Shown here: one piece after another, positions 7,532 to 14,962 of the stretch
Numbering within the stretch: the first letter of the stretch is position 1
How the letters are laid out: every line of letters starts with the position of its first letter
Assembly (NCBI GenBank): GCA_034189695.1
Contig: JAXHUA010000122.1
Coordinates: 1-23,294, forward strand
Direction: 5' to 3'
DNA: 23,294 nucleotides
DNA from: JAXHUA01 sp034189695
Lineage (GTDB): Bacteria > Chloroflexota > Dehalococcoidia > E44-bin15
The notes under the pieces: generated by a model
Databases searched by the model: none
What the model was told of the DNA's origin: nothing
What the model saw: the letters and a program-made list of their open reading frames with translations, nothing else
Made by a program: the position numbers and the translations under genes

Positions 7532-7593
7532 CCAGGACGGCATAACTACCCATGGGAGAAGAGTCATCAGCAAGGAGGATACCTCGGAGCGAT

Positions 7594-8685
7594 TCACAGA
7601 GAAAGCGCAAAGCCCAGGTACAGCTTGGCTGCCCGAACAACCTGCTCCAGGGACACGGATTCTTCCGGGGTGTGGGCCGCCTCCAGACGGCCCGGCCCGA
7701 GAATGATAGGGTCGGTGCCGGCAGCCCACAGCACGTTCCCGTCGGAATGGCTCCTGAAGTCCTGAGGCTCCCAGGGAAGGGACATCTGGTTGAATACCTC
7801 TCTCAGTCTCTTCACCAGGGCTCTCTCCGGGGAGATGCGATACCCGGAGTGAGTGTCCTCGAACCGGACGTAGGCGTCGAGGCCCGCGATGCCGGCGCCG
7901 GCCCGTTCCACAAGCTGCTCCAGGTCGGTCTTCAGGACATCCATCCTCGAGTCTGGCAGCACGTGGAGGTCCAGCCACGCCTCGCACATATCGGGCACGA
8001 CGAAACCGCCGGGGTAACCCGAGAGCTGCCTGATGTTGTACACCAGCGGGTGAGAAAGGGATGTCGCGTAGTCGGTGACCTGGAGAAGCAGCCTGAGCAT
8101 CGGCTCAATGGCGTTCTGCCCGAGCTCCGGCATCGAGGAATGCGCTCTCCTGCCGCGGGTACGCAGGAGTACCTCCAGATAGCCGTAGTGGCCGAGGCAC
8201 GGTGCAAGATTGGTCGGCTCGCCGACGACTGCCCACGGGAAGCTGTGCTCGCGGACAAGTGTCTTGGCCCCATCGCTATCTTCCTCTTCCCCGACCACCA
8301 GGGCGAGGCTGACCGGCGGGAAGGTGTCGGCGTTCTCAGCCAGCACGGTGAACGCCTCTATCATCGCCGCACAGCCGCCTTTCATGTCGGAAGTGCCAAG
8401 CCCGAAGGCGGTGTCTCCTTCTGCGTAGAAGCCGTAGTCTTCGAGGTCATAGGCAGTGACCGTGTCCAGGTGACCGACGAAGCAGACTTCCACTTCGTTG
8501 ACATCGTCGGGAACGACGACGAGGTTGAAACGGTTCTCATCGACCTCCTGCCTGGCCACGGGCAGACCGCTGTCCCTGAGGCGCTGCTCAGCGTATCTCA
8601 ACGCCTCTTCCTCCTTCCCTGACGGACTGTAGATGTCTACCAGGTCCTTGAGGAGGCTTCTGACTCTGTCGGGCTGCACGTCCAT
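7594..8685 (-). CDS. ArgE/DapE-like M20 metallopeptidase
   Basis: A 363-aa di-zinc hydrolase of the ArgE/DapE/ACY1 group. Metal-site motifs are GHLDTV (H72, with D74), GTSDMKGG (D100), GEEEDSDGA (E133/E134) and a late His in EAAHTPEESV. The dimerisation lid lies at about 160-270. Relatives remove N-acyl groups from amino acids such as acetylornithine, succinyl-diaminopimelate or N-acetyl-lysine. The ATG at 8685 has GGAG six bases upstream and begins directly before the first helix (DRVRSLLKDLVDIYSPSG). A longer frame to 8808 adds a low-complexity basic stretch and is unlikely. It is the last of three minus-strand genes after the LOG-like and GNAT genes. No arginine or lysine biosynthesis neighbours are present, so the substrate is open. 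Confidence 0.88.
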   Translation of the reverse strand: MDVQPDRVRSLLKDLVDIYSPSGKEEEALRYAEQRLRDSGLPVARQEVDENRFNLVVVPDDVNEVEVCFVGHLDTVTAYDLEDYGFYAEGDTAFGLGTSDMKGGCAAMIEAFTVLAENADTFPPVSLALVVGEEEDSDGAKTLVREHSFPWAVVGEPTNLAPCLGHYGYLEVLLRTRGRRAHSSMPELGQNAIEPMLRLLLQVTDYATSLSHPLVYNIRQLSGYPGGFVVPDMCEAWLDLHVLPDSRMDVLKTDLEQLVERAGAGIAGLDAYVRFEDTHSGYRISPERALVKRLREVFNQMSLPWEPQDFRSHSDGNVLWAAGTDPIILGPGRLEAAHTPEESVSLEQVVRAAKLYLGFALSL

Positions 8686-8791
8686 GGCTCTCTCCGTCTT
8701 GCCAACCGCTATGCCAATCTGTGTACTGGATCGCGCGCCGCCGTCGCGTTTGCGCTTGCCCGTCCGCGCTCTCACAAGGGGAGACGAGGAC

Positions 8792-9355
8792 CTACGGCTT
8801 GAGCGCATCTGGCCCAGGTGGAGTGGAGGGTGGGGGTTGAGCCCTGGTCCCTTTCCTGGCCAGTCTCCGCAGTGTCTTGCCCAGCCATAGATGGTCGCTG
8901 CGAACCGAGAAGCCGATTGCCTTGAAGAAGGCGATGGCGGCGGCGTTGTCGCCCTGCGTATCTGCTATCACCATCCTCACGCCTTCTTCGCGAAATCTGT
9001 CTTCCAGCCTGCGGTAGAGGCGCTGGCCCAGCCTCGTTCGCCGATGGGCCTCGTCGATGCCCATCCATGCCACATATCCGTACTTGCGCCAGGCCGTTCC
9101 CTCCTTCTCTATTGTGGTGCCCAGGATGAAGCCGACTATCTGGCCCCCCTTGTCCGCCACCAGGCAGTAGTCGGGGTCAGACGAGAAATAGTCGGTGACC
9201 TCGTACGGGTCCCAGGTGCGGTAAAGGATGGGCAGTTCCTCGCTAGTGAAAAGCTCCTCGCCGAGGTGGTAGACGTCGGCGATGTCATCAATATCCATCT
9301 CCCTTATGACTACGTTGCCTTTTCTCTTGCTCTGGGCTGGTATGTCTGATGTCAT
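8792..9355 (-). CDS. GNAT-family N-acetyltransferase
   Basis: A 187-aa acetyltransferase. VVIREMDIDDIADVYHLGEELF is the usual first strand and helix. DYCLVADKGGQIVGFILG is the central strand pair. The acetyl-CoA pyrophosphate loop is in GIDEAHRRTRLGQRLYRRLE, a slightly degenerate R-x-x-G-x-G/A, and NAAAIAFFKAIGF is the C-terminal motif B. The Pro-rich tail after about 170 is disordered. The ATG has GGAGG seven bases upstream. It starts 44 nt after the LOG-like gene and precedes the M20 peptidase by 106 nt, so co-transcription is likely. The acceptor is unknown; RimI-like protein acetylation and small-molecule acetylation are both possible. Confidence 0.85.
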   Translation of the reverse strand: MTSDIPAQSKRKGNVVIREMDIDDIADVYHLGEELFTSEELPILYRTWDPYEVTDYFSSDPDYCLVADKGGQIVGFILGTTIEKEGTAWRKYGYVAWMGIDEAHRRTRLGQRLYRRLEDRFREEGVRMVIADTQGDNAAAIAFFKAIGFSVRSDHLWLGKTLRRLARKGTRAQPPPSTPPGPDALKP

Positions 9356-9399
9356 CTCCTCCCCTCCACAGATAATCGGTCACAATAGGGCTGGTGGCC

Positions 9400-10038
9400 T
9401 CAGCCTTCGAGCATCCCGTCAGGATCACGGTCCCGCATCAGGCGCTCATACCAGGGCAGAATGCGCGTCTTGTAGACCTCCTCCAATTGGTCGAGCAGCT
9501 CCACGGGATCGGGACTCGATACAACCACCGCTCCTGTGTCCTTCTTCACCAGTGAGATGATCGTTTTGAGGTGCTGGGTGATGCCATCCGTATTCTCGAG
9601 GATGCCTATGACCTTGCCCTCGTCGTAGGCGATAGCGAACTCTCCGAGGGTGCCGGTACGCCCGCCAGCGAAGACGACCACGTCGCACGACCTGATATTC
9701 TCTATCTCGCGACCCATCAAACCGCTGCCCGTGTAGATAAGCGCGTCGTAGCCCCGCACGGGAGAGTGAAACCTGAGAACGTGCTCCTCGAAGTCGAGGG
9801 CGGGAGAGACGCCGACCACCACGCCGTTGAGGCTGTCCGCCCCCTTGACCGCCTCATGGGGCAGACCCGGGCAGGCTCCAGTCACAAGGACGTAACGACG
9901 GCGCGCGATCTCTTTTCCGAGTTCATATAGGCGCTGGCTCACCTCTGCGGGGATGGTTCCTCCGGATGAGCCCATGACACCCACGGTCATTCTGGGGAAC
10001 GGGAAGTCGCTCTGGAGCGGTTCGTTGGTCAATTCCAT
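9400..10038 (-). CDS. LOG/TIGR00725-like Rossmann-fold protein
   Basis: A 212-aa protein with the LOG-like layout: VGVMGSSGG near the N-terminus, LVTGACPGLPHEAVKGA for the nucleotide loop, and VVFAGGRTGTLGEFAIAYDEGKVIGIL, which corresponds to the PGGxGTxxE signature of lysine-decarboxylase-like/cytokinin-riboside phosphoribohydrolase and molybdopterin-carrier-like folds. The first Pro of that motif is Ala here, matching the TIGR00725 branch rather than true LOG enzymes, so cytokinin-type activity should not be assumed. AGGAGG directly abuts the ATG at 10038, a spacing too short for efficient use; a TTG two codons later is six bases away and may be the real start. It is the first gene of a LOG-like/GNAT/M20 run. 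Confidence 0.8.
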   Translation of the reverse strand: MELTNEPLQSDFPFPRMTVGVMGSSGGTIPAEVSQRLYELGKEIARRRYVLVTGACPGLPHEAVKGADSLNGVVVGVSPALDFEEHVLRFHSPVRGYDALIYTGSGLMGREIENIRSCDVVVFAGGRTGTLGEFAIAYDEGKVIGILENTDGITQHLKTIISLVKKDTGAVVVSSPDPVELLDQLEEVYKTRILPWYERLMRDRDPDGMLEG

Positions 10039-10072
10039 CCTCCTGGGTTTGGCAATGAAGGTGTGTTCGTCG

Positions 10073-10342
10073 CTACACGTCACCGTGTGAGAGGCACACG
10101 CTGGGCTTGAGCTGTGCGATCGTGGATTGCGGCGCAAGCCGGTACTTGTCGACGGTGGCTGACGCCTGATAATAGGCCAACGATGGCAGGTTGTCAACGA
10201 AGCGCGAGCGGCGGACCCGGGTGGTGAGCGTGGCAACCTGCGCCGTCACCAGAGTCGCGACGGTTTCACGAGTCTCACCAAAACCGACAAACCGGGGCAG
10301 CACCAGCCCGTTGCGGTGACATGCATTGTTATCTGCTATCAT
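10073..10342 (-). CDS. Hypothetical ORF of 89 codons, uncertain
   Basis: This open frame lies 34 nt upstream of the LOG-like gene on the same strand. From about codon 9 onward roughly three quarters of third positions are G or C, which looks coding rather than random. The protein is basic with no recognisable motif, signal peptide or membrane segment. No Shine-Dalgarno precedes the first ATG, and a candidate -10 (TATGAT, 10343-10338) overlaps it, so the true start, if any, would lie further in. It could be a small unknown gene or a remnant of a decayed one. Confidence 0.25.
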   Translation of the reverse strand: MIADNNACHRNGLVLPRFVGFGETRETVATLVTAQVATLTTRVRRSRFVDNLPSLAYYQASATVDKYRLAPQSTIAQLKPSVCLSHGDV

Positions 10343-10355
10343 ATTTGTAGCTCGC

Positions 10356-10384
10356 TTGTGGCAAAATGGCCAATACTATATAAT
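10356..10384 (+). promoter_or_regulatory. Sigma-70-type promoter of the FAD oxidoreductase operon
   Basis: TTGTGG (10356-10361), a 17-nt spacer, and a perfect TATAAT (10379-10384). Start expected near 10391, giving a leader of about 127 nt before the ATG at 10518. Confidence 0.65.
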
Positions 10385-10517
10385 TGTCGCCCAGTCGATT
10401 CGGGCGCGCATGTGCCCTGACGCACCGGGGTGAAAGCAAGGGGGCCAGTCTCTCAGCCGCTTCCGTGGTGGGCTGCGGGTGTTGGCCCGGGTCAATCGAG
10501 CGCAAGGGAGGTGCGAA

Positions 10518-12023
10518 ATGGCAGACTACGACGTGGTCGTCATCGGCGCGGGTTGCGGTGGTCTGACGGCGGCGGCGCTTCTGGCGAAGCAGGGGCGCCG
10601 GGTCCTGCTACTGGAGCAGAGTGAGCTTGTCGGCGGATGCTGCTCTACCTATGAGCGCGACGGCTATCGCTTCGACCTCGGCGCATCGGTGATAGAGGAC
10701 GTGGAAGTGATAGACTGGGCCTTCGAGCGGCTGGGAACGACGCTCAATGACGAGGTCGACCTCATCACCTGTGACCCTGTCTTCAACGTAATCCTCCGGG
10801 ACGGCACCAGGTTGAAGTACCCGTTGTCGAGCGAAGACACAGCCAGAGAGATCGCCAGGACGGCGCCGGGGGACGAGAAGGGCTGGAACGCCTACGCCGG
10901 CTACATGGACGCTTTCCTGAACAAGGCCCTGGAGGGCTTCTTTCTCAGTCCGGCGAACACCCTGACGGACGTGGTCAGGATGTTCCGCCGCACGCCGGGG
11001 TTGCTCAGGTTCGGCCCGCTATTCCTCCAGAGCTATCAGGACGTGATGAAGAGGTACTTCAAGGACGACCGGATTCGGGAATCGCTCTCCTTTCAGTCGT
11101 TCTACGTAGGGCTTCCGCCCGAGCTGTGCCCCGGGCACTACGCCATGATACCCTACTCGGAGCACAGGGGCCTCTACTACACCAGGGGTGGCATGATACA
11201 GATTCCGGCCGCGCTGCAAAGACTGGGGGAGGGGTTGGGGATGGAGCTCAGGCTGAACACCCGCGTGAGGCAGGTTATGGTTCGCAACCGGAGGGTGGTC
11301 GGGGTGGCGCTGGCTGACGGCACGGAGGTGACGGCCGACCTGGTTGTGTCTGACATCAATGCCAGGCAACTCTACCTGGATCTCGTTGGAGAAGAGCACC
11401 TGCCCTGGCTTGCCCGTGTGGGTCTCAAGAGCTATGAGTACTCCATGGCCACGCCGATGATATACCTGGGTGTGGACTACCAGCCTCCCCTTGAGTCGCA
11501 CCATACACTCGCCACCATCCCCATGGATGATACGGCCGATTTCTGGTGGAACACCTACAAGAAGGGGCGCTTCCCGGTCGAGCAGTTCGGCATCATCAGC
11601 TGGACCACCGGCTCAGACCCGGCCCTGGCCCCCGAGGGTCATCACGTGATAGTGCTCACACTGGCGCCGGGCCCCTACAGGCTCGAGGGAACCGATTGGG
11701 ATACAGAGAAGGCAGCGCTTCAGGAGAAGATTATCAAGTACTACTCGGATAGATACATCCCCGGTCTGGCTGAGCACGTGAAGGTGGCTGAGTTCTCGAC
11801 TCCGCTCGACTTCGAGAGGAGGCTGCTCTCTCCCGAGGGGGCCATCTACGCGCTGAATCAGGACCTCACCAACGGCATAGTGTTTCGCCCGGCGGCGAAG
11901 TCGAAGTCCATCAGAGGCCTGTATCTGGTGGGCGCCTCGACTCACCCGGGCGGTGGCGTGCCCACCACCATCGCCTCCGGGATGATCGCCGCTGACCTCA
12001 TAGAGAAGCATGAGAAGGGGTAG
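10518..12023 (+). CDS. Phytoene-desaturase/retinol-saturase-like FAD-dependent oxidoreductase
   Basis: A 501-aa flavoprotein of the CrtI/carotenoid isomerase/retinol saturase superfamily. The N-terminus DYDVVVIGAGCGGLTAAALL is the FAD-binding dinucleotide fold, followed by the LLLEQSELVGGCCST clamp. The C-terminal GLYLVGASTHPGGGVPTTIASG is the second FAD contact typical of CrtI relatives. The middle (about 90-330) is the variable substrate domain. The family desaturates, isomerises or saturates polyene or prenyl chains at the membrane surface. The ATG at 10518 has GGGAGG seven bases upstream; a TTG at 10479 would add 13 poorly supported residues. There are no carotenoid synthesis genes nearby, so the substrate may be another prenyl lipid. 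Its stop TAG is embedded in the ribosome site of a short coupled ORF. Confidence 0.87.
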   Translation: MADYDVVVIGAGCGGLTAAALLAKQGRRVLLLEQSELVGGCCSTYERDGYRFDLGASVIEDVEVIDWAFERLGTTLNDEVDLITCDPVFNVILRDGTRLKYPLSSEDTAREIARTAPGDEKGWNAYAGYMDAFLNKALEGFFLSPANTLTDVVRMFRRTPGLLRFGPLFLQSYQDVMKRYFKDDRIRESLSFQSFYVGLPPELCPGHYAMIPYSEHRGLYYTRGGMIQIPAALQRLGEGLGMELRLNTRVRQVMVRNRRVVGVALADGTEVTADLVVSDINARQLYLDLVGEEHLPWLARVGLKSYEYSMATPMIYLGVDYQPPLESHHTLATIPMDDTADFWWNTYKKGRFPVEQFGIISWTTGSDPALAPEGHHVIVLTLAPGPYRLEGTDWDTEKAALQEKIIKYYSDRYIPGLAEHVKVAEFSTPLDFERRLLSPEGAIYALNQDLTNGIVFRPAAKSKSIRGLYLVGASTHPGGGVPTTIASGMIAADLIEKHEKG

Positions 12024-12035
12024 GAGGCACGGGTG

Positions 12036-12110
12036 ATGAGATCGAAGATGCGTTTCCTGAGAAACCTGCTGAGGCAGGTCCGATACCTCGTACCTCGTTA
12101 CTACGCGTGA
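12036..12110 (+). CDS. 24-aa cationic amphipathic peptide, translationally coupled
   Basis: AGGAGG at 12022-12027 overlaps the oxidoreductase stop (TAGGAGG) and lies eight bases before ATG AGA TCG AAG; a GTG directly before the ATG is five bases away. The frame ends at TGA 12108-12110. The peptide has seven Arg/Lys and no acidic residue. Arg at 2, 6, 9, 13 and 16 fall on one helical face while L8, L11, L12, V15, L18 and V19 fall on the other. This predicts a membrane-surface amphipathic helix, ending in PRYYA. Function is unknown; anchoring the FAD enzyme or a toxin-like or regulatory micropeptide are guesses. A short frame with a good ribosome site can arise by chance, so conservation is needed. 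Confidence 0.5.
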   Translation: MRSKMRFLRNLLRQVRYLVPRYYA

Positions 12111-12204
12111 GCTGGGACCGGCTGGTGCGCGGCCGGTAGGGCACGTCTGAGCGGCCTCGTCTGGACGGGTGTGACGGAGGGATGCACGGTCACGGTTCGC
12201 CCTG

Positions 12205-12234
12205 TGGACGTGCCGCAGAGCTTCGGCCTATAAT
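12205..12234 (+). promoter_or_regulatory. Promoter of the maturation peptidase gene
   Basis: TGGACG (12205-12210), an 18-nt spacer and a perfect TATAAT (12229-12234). Start expected near 12241, about 38 nt before the TTG start codon. Confidence 0.5.
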
Positions 12235-12278
12235 GGCCAGGTGCGCGGATTCGGCGACGGCGCGCGTGGGACAGGGCG

Positions 12279-12728
12279 TTGAGCACGAAAAGAGTAGCCA
12301 TAGTTGGGGTGGGAAACCTGCTCCTCATGGACGAAGGGGTGGGTGTTCATGTGGTGCAGGAGTTGCAGAACCGGCGTCTCCCGCAGGGAGTCGTCCTGGT
12401 GGATGGGGGTACGTCTCCCGACGCACTGGCATATGCGGGCGATGTGGACAAGCTAGTCATCGTGGATGCGGTAAGGGGTGGTGGCGAGCCGGGCACGGTA
12501 TACAGGCTCTCGGTCGATGACATCGAGCAGACGGAGAAGGACCCCATGTCGTTGCACGAATGGGAGCTCATGGACAGTCTCAAGCTCAGCTCATACTGGG
12601 ACCGGGAGAAAGAGACGATCATCATCGGCGTTGAGCCAGCCGAGATGGAGTGGGGTCTGGAGCTGTCCTCCCGTCTGGAAGCAAGCATGCCTCACGTGAT
12701 ACAGGCCGTGCTGGACGAGACGCGCTGA
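12279..12728 (+). CDS. Hydrogenase maturation peptidase (M52, HybD/HyaD-like)
   Basis: A 149-aa endopeptidase that, in the family, removes the C-terminal extension of the NiFe-hydrogenase large subunit after nickel insertion. The nickel-sensing residues of E. coli HybD (E16, D62, H93) have clear counterparts: E19 in GVGNLLLMDEGVGV, D63 in VIVDAVRGGGEPGT and H93 in SLHEW. All motifs and the length (HybD 164 aa) fit an active enzyme. The start is TTG with a weak GGGACAGGG upstream; no ATG precedes the first strand (RVAIVGVGN). It has its own promoter. No hydrogenase structural or hyp genes occur in this window, so its substrate must be encoded elsewhere. Confidence 0.88.
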   Translation: MSTKRVAIVGVGNLLLMDEGVGVHVVQELQNRRLPQGVVLVDGGTSPDALAYAGDVDKLVIVDAVRGGGEPGTVYRLSVDDIEQTEKDPMSLHEWELMDSLKLSSYWDREKETIIIGVEPAEMEWGLELSSRLEASMPHVIQAVLDETR

Positions 12729-12774
12729 CCGGCGAGCGCCACACAGTACGCCGGGGGTCACGAAAGCCGGCCCG

Positions 12775-13749
12775 CTATGACGCGGCGATTCTGTCTAGCT
12801 TCGCCAGAACCTCTTTCGCACCGCCGATAATCTCGTCGAACAGCTCCTGCACGCTCAACACCTTGTCGATCAGGCCCACTGCCTGTCCGGCCGGCCCTAT
12901 GCCGGCCTCGAGGTCGCCTTCTCTCAGCACTTCCGCCGTCTGCTCCCCACCGATGATGGGGATGATCTCCTGGATGGTGGCGCCCTTCTCCTCCATGTCG
13001 GCCAGCTTCTTGGCCGTCTCGCTGATGAGCACGCGGTGGTTGTTGCGAATGGAGCGCATCACCACCATGGTATCTGTCTCACTGGACCTCAGCAGCCAGT
13101 CCTTGAAGTTCTGGTGGGTGGGGGCCTCACAGGTGGCCATGAATCTGGTGCCGATGACCACTCCCTCTGCGCCCATAGCCAGGGCGGCGAGGAATCCGCG
13201 TGCGTCAGCCACGCCACCGCCGGCTATGACCGGTATGGAAACAAGGTTGACCGTCGCCGGCAGCAGCACGAAGGTGCCCACGTTCAGTATCCCGGTGGCG
13301 CCGCCATTCTCCATGCCGACCACTGCGACCGCGTCCACGCCTACCTGCTCGGCCTTCTGAGCATGCCTGGAGGCGGCGCACTTGTGGATTACGGTGACGT
13401 TGGCCTCCTTGAAGCGAGGAAGGTACTCCTCAGGCGTCTTGTTCCCCGAGGTCTCCACGATGGGGACGCCTTCCTCGAGCAGGGTATCGATGTACTGCTC
13501 GTTGGGCAATGCGTTGAGGGCCGGAAACAGGCTGAGGTTGACGCCGAAGGGTTTGTCAGTGAGGCTTCTGGTTCTCCTTATGTCGTCGCGAAACGCTTCT
13601 ATTGACGGCGTGCGCGCCGAAGTGAGGACACCCAGTCCTCCGGCGTTGGAAACGGCCGCAGCCAGCTCCGGACACGATACCCAGAGCATACCGCCCTGGA
13701 TTATCGGGTACTCGATACCCAGCAGTTCGGTGATCCTGGTCTTGAACAT
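12775..13749 (-). CDS. Nitronate monooxygenase/FabK-like flavoprotein, paralogue 1 (lacks catalytic His)
   Basis: A 324-aa TIM-barrel FMN enzyme of the 2-nitropropane dioxygenase/enoyl-ACP reductase II family. GIEYPIIQGGMLWVSCPELAAAVSNAGGLG is the first FMN-binding strand region. VIAGGGVADARGFLAALAMGAEGVVIGTRF binds the FMN phosphate. The position that usually carries the active-site His (ExxxH) reads ENGGA here, with Ala151, unlike its two neighbours. This branch may therefore not oxidise nitronates and could be an enoyl reductase-like or other flavin enzyme. The ATG has AAGGAG six bases upstream. It begins 18 nt after paralogue 2, in the same transcript. It converges with the maturation peptidase gene. 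Confidence 0.87.
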   Translation of the reverse strand: MFKTRITELLGIEYPIIQGGMLWVSCPELAAAVSNAGGLGVLTSARTPSIEAFRDDIRRTRSLTDKPFGVNLSLFPALNALPNEQYIDTLLEEGVPIVETSGNKTPEEYLPRFKEANVTVIHKCAASRHAQKAEQVGVDAVAVVGMENGGATGILNVGTFVLLPATVNLVSIPVIAGGGVADARGFLAALAMGAEGVVIGTRFMATCEAPTHQNFKDWLLRSSETDTMVVMRSIRNNHRVLISETAKKLADMEEKGATIQEIIPIIGGEQTAEVLREGDLEAGIGPAGQAVGLIDKVLSVQELFDEIIGGAKEVLAKLDRIAAS

Positions 13750-13767
13750 ATATGACTCCTTGTCGCG

Positions 13768-14844
13768 CTACGCCTTGGTCTTCGCTGTCAGTGATGCCAT
13801 GACAGCCTCGGCCTCGGCAATGGTCCGCTGGATCACCTCGGCCACGGTAGGGATGTCTTTCACAAGACCGGCTCCTTGTCCGCACATAAGGATCCCGTTC
13901 ACCGGGTCGCCGCCGATGGTGGCCTCGGCAAAGAGTCGTGACCCCACGGCGAAACGCATCGTTGATGCCCAGCTCCTCCTGCCACCGCCGACGCCTGACT
14001 CCTGGTTCTTAATGGCCCACGCGGTGCGCACCATCTGGCCCCAGGACATGTTGAGCGTCTTCTTCATGTGGAGCGCCGCCTTACTGGCGTCGACGAAGGC
14101 CCACTTGCTGCTCTTCAGGAGGTCTTCCGCGGCCTTGTTCCTCAGTACACGGCAGTTGATCCCGTCGAACGCGGGGTCGATAACCGTGGACTCGATGTCC
14201 GCGTCAATCCAGGCCTGGCGTATGGTGTCAGCGACCTCGGCCTCCTGGGTGGCGGCCAGCCTGGTGCCCATGGCAATGCCCTCTGCTCCCAGGGCGAGCG
14301 CCGCCGTCAATTGCTTGCCGTCTGTGTAGCCCCCGGCAGCGATGCATGGGACACTCACCGCGCTGCTGATCGCCGGTACGAGCACCAGGGCGCCAACGTT
14401 GCCGGAATGCGATGCAGCCTCATAGCCAGTGATGATAACGGCGTCCGACCCGAGTTGCTCAGAGCGCATCGCGTGCCTCACGAAGGCCACGGTGCCTATC
14501 ACCTTGCCACCGTACCCATGCACCGCCTCGATAACCGGCGCGATCTGAGGGGGTCGACCCAGAGCGTAGTTCAGTACCGGCACCTTCTCTTCGAGGACAA
14601 CCGGAATGAGTTCGCCTGTGCCCACGCCAAGTGTGAGGTTGATCCCAAAAGGCTTGTCAGTGAGTTCCCTGATCTCCTTGATGGCATTCCTGATGCCATC
14701 CTTGTCGTAGTGGGAGCCGGCAAGAACGCCGAGTCCGCCTGCATTTGAGACCGCGGCGGCAAGCTTCGGCGTGGTGAGCCAGTTCATGCCGGACAGCATA
14801 ATGGGGTGCTCGATCCCGAAGAGCTCAGTCATCCGTGTCTTCAT
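13768..14844 (-). CDS. Nitronate monooxygenase-like flavoprotein, paralogue 2
   Basis: A 358-aa paralogue with the same FMN-binding frame: IEHPIMLSGMNWLTTPKLAAAVSNAGGLG at the start and IAAGGYTDGKQLTAALALGAEGIAMGTRL later. GYEAASHSGN keeps the predicted catalytic His146. It has a longer C-terminal domain than paralogue 1, with ASKAALHMKKTLNMSWGQM matching the same region of paralogue 3. These enzymes oxidise alkyl nitronates or related carbanions with O2, and anaerobic bacteria carry many members of unknown substrate. The ATG has GGAAAGG four to six bases upstream. It is the middle gene of the tandem cluster. Confidence 0.88.
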   Translation of the reverse strand: MKTRMTELFGIEHPIMLSGMNWLTTPKLAAAVSNAGGLGVLAGSHYDKDGIRNAIKEIRELTDKPFGINLTLGVGTGELIPVVLEEKVPVLNYALGRPPQIAPVIEAVHGYGGKVIGTVAFVRHAMRSEQLGSDAVIITGYEAASHSGNVGALVLVPAISSAVSVPCIAAGGYTDGKQLTAALALGAEGIAMGTRLAATQEAEVADTIRQAWIDADIESTVIDPAFDGINCRVLRNKAAEDLLKSSKWAFVDASKAALHMKKTLNMSWGQMVRTAWAIKNQESGVGGGRRSWASTMRFAVGSRLFAEATIGGDPVNGILMCGQGAGLVKDIPTVAEVIQRTIAEAEAVMASLTAKTKA

Positions 14845-14919
14845 TTGCCTTTCCTTTCTATATGGTGCTTAGCGTTCCCCGCAGGTCGCGGCGTGTGTAC
14901 GACACTCAAGGTGTGCGAA

Positions 14920-14955
14920 GGGGGTCGCTTGATCCCCGTCGGACCGGCGACCCCC
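14920..14955 (-). terminator. Hairpin after paralogue 3
   Basis: A perfect 9-bp GC stem (GGGGGTCGC/GCGACCCCC, arms 14920-14928 and 14947-14955) with an 18-nt loop starts eight bases past the stop of paralogue 3. Only CTTCG follows, not a T-run. It may partially terminate or protect the 3' end rather than act as a full intrinsic terminator. Confidence 0.4.
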
Positions 14956-14962
14956 GTGTTGA

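Larger units (their letters stand above)
10039..10517. other. Divergent intergenic region between LOG-like gene and FAD oxidoreductase
   Basis: About 480 nt with no confident gene. It includes the uncertain 89-codon frame (10073-10342), a clear plus-strand promoter at 10356-10384, and a possible weak minus-strand promoter (TTGCCA 10364-10359, 15 nt, TATGAT 10343-10338) that may serve the LOG-like operon. Confidence 0.5.

Noticed and set aside
7552..8622. Plus-strand 356-codon frame
   Set aside because: Antisense to the ArgE/DapE-like peptidase, which has all metal ligands.
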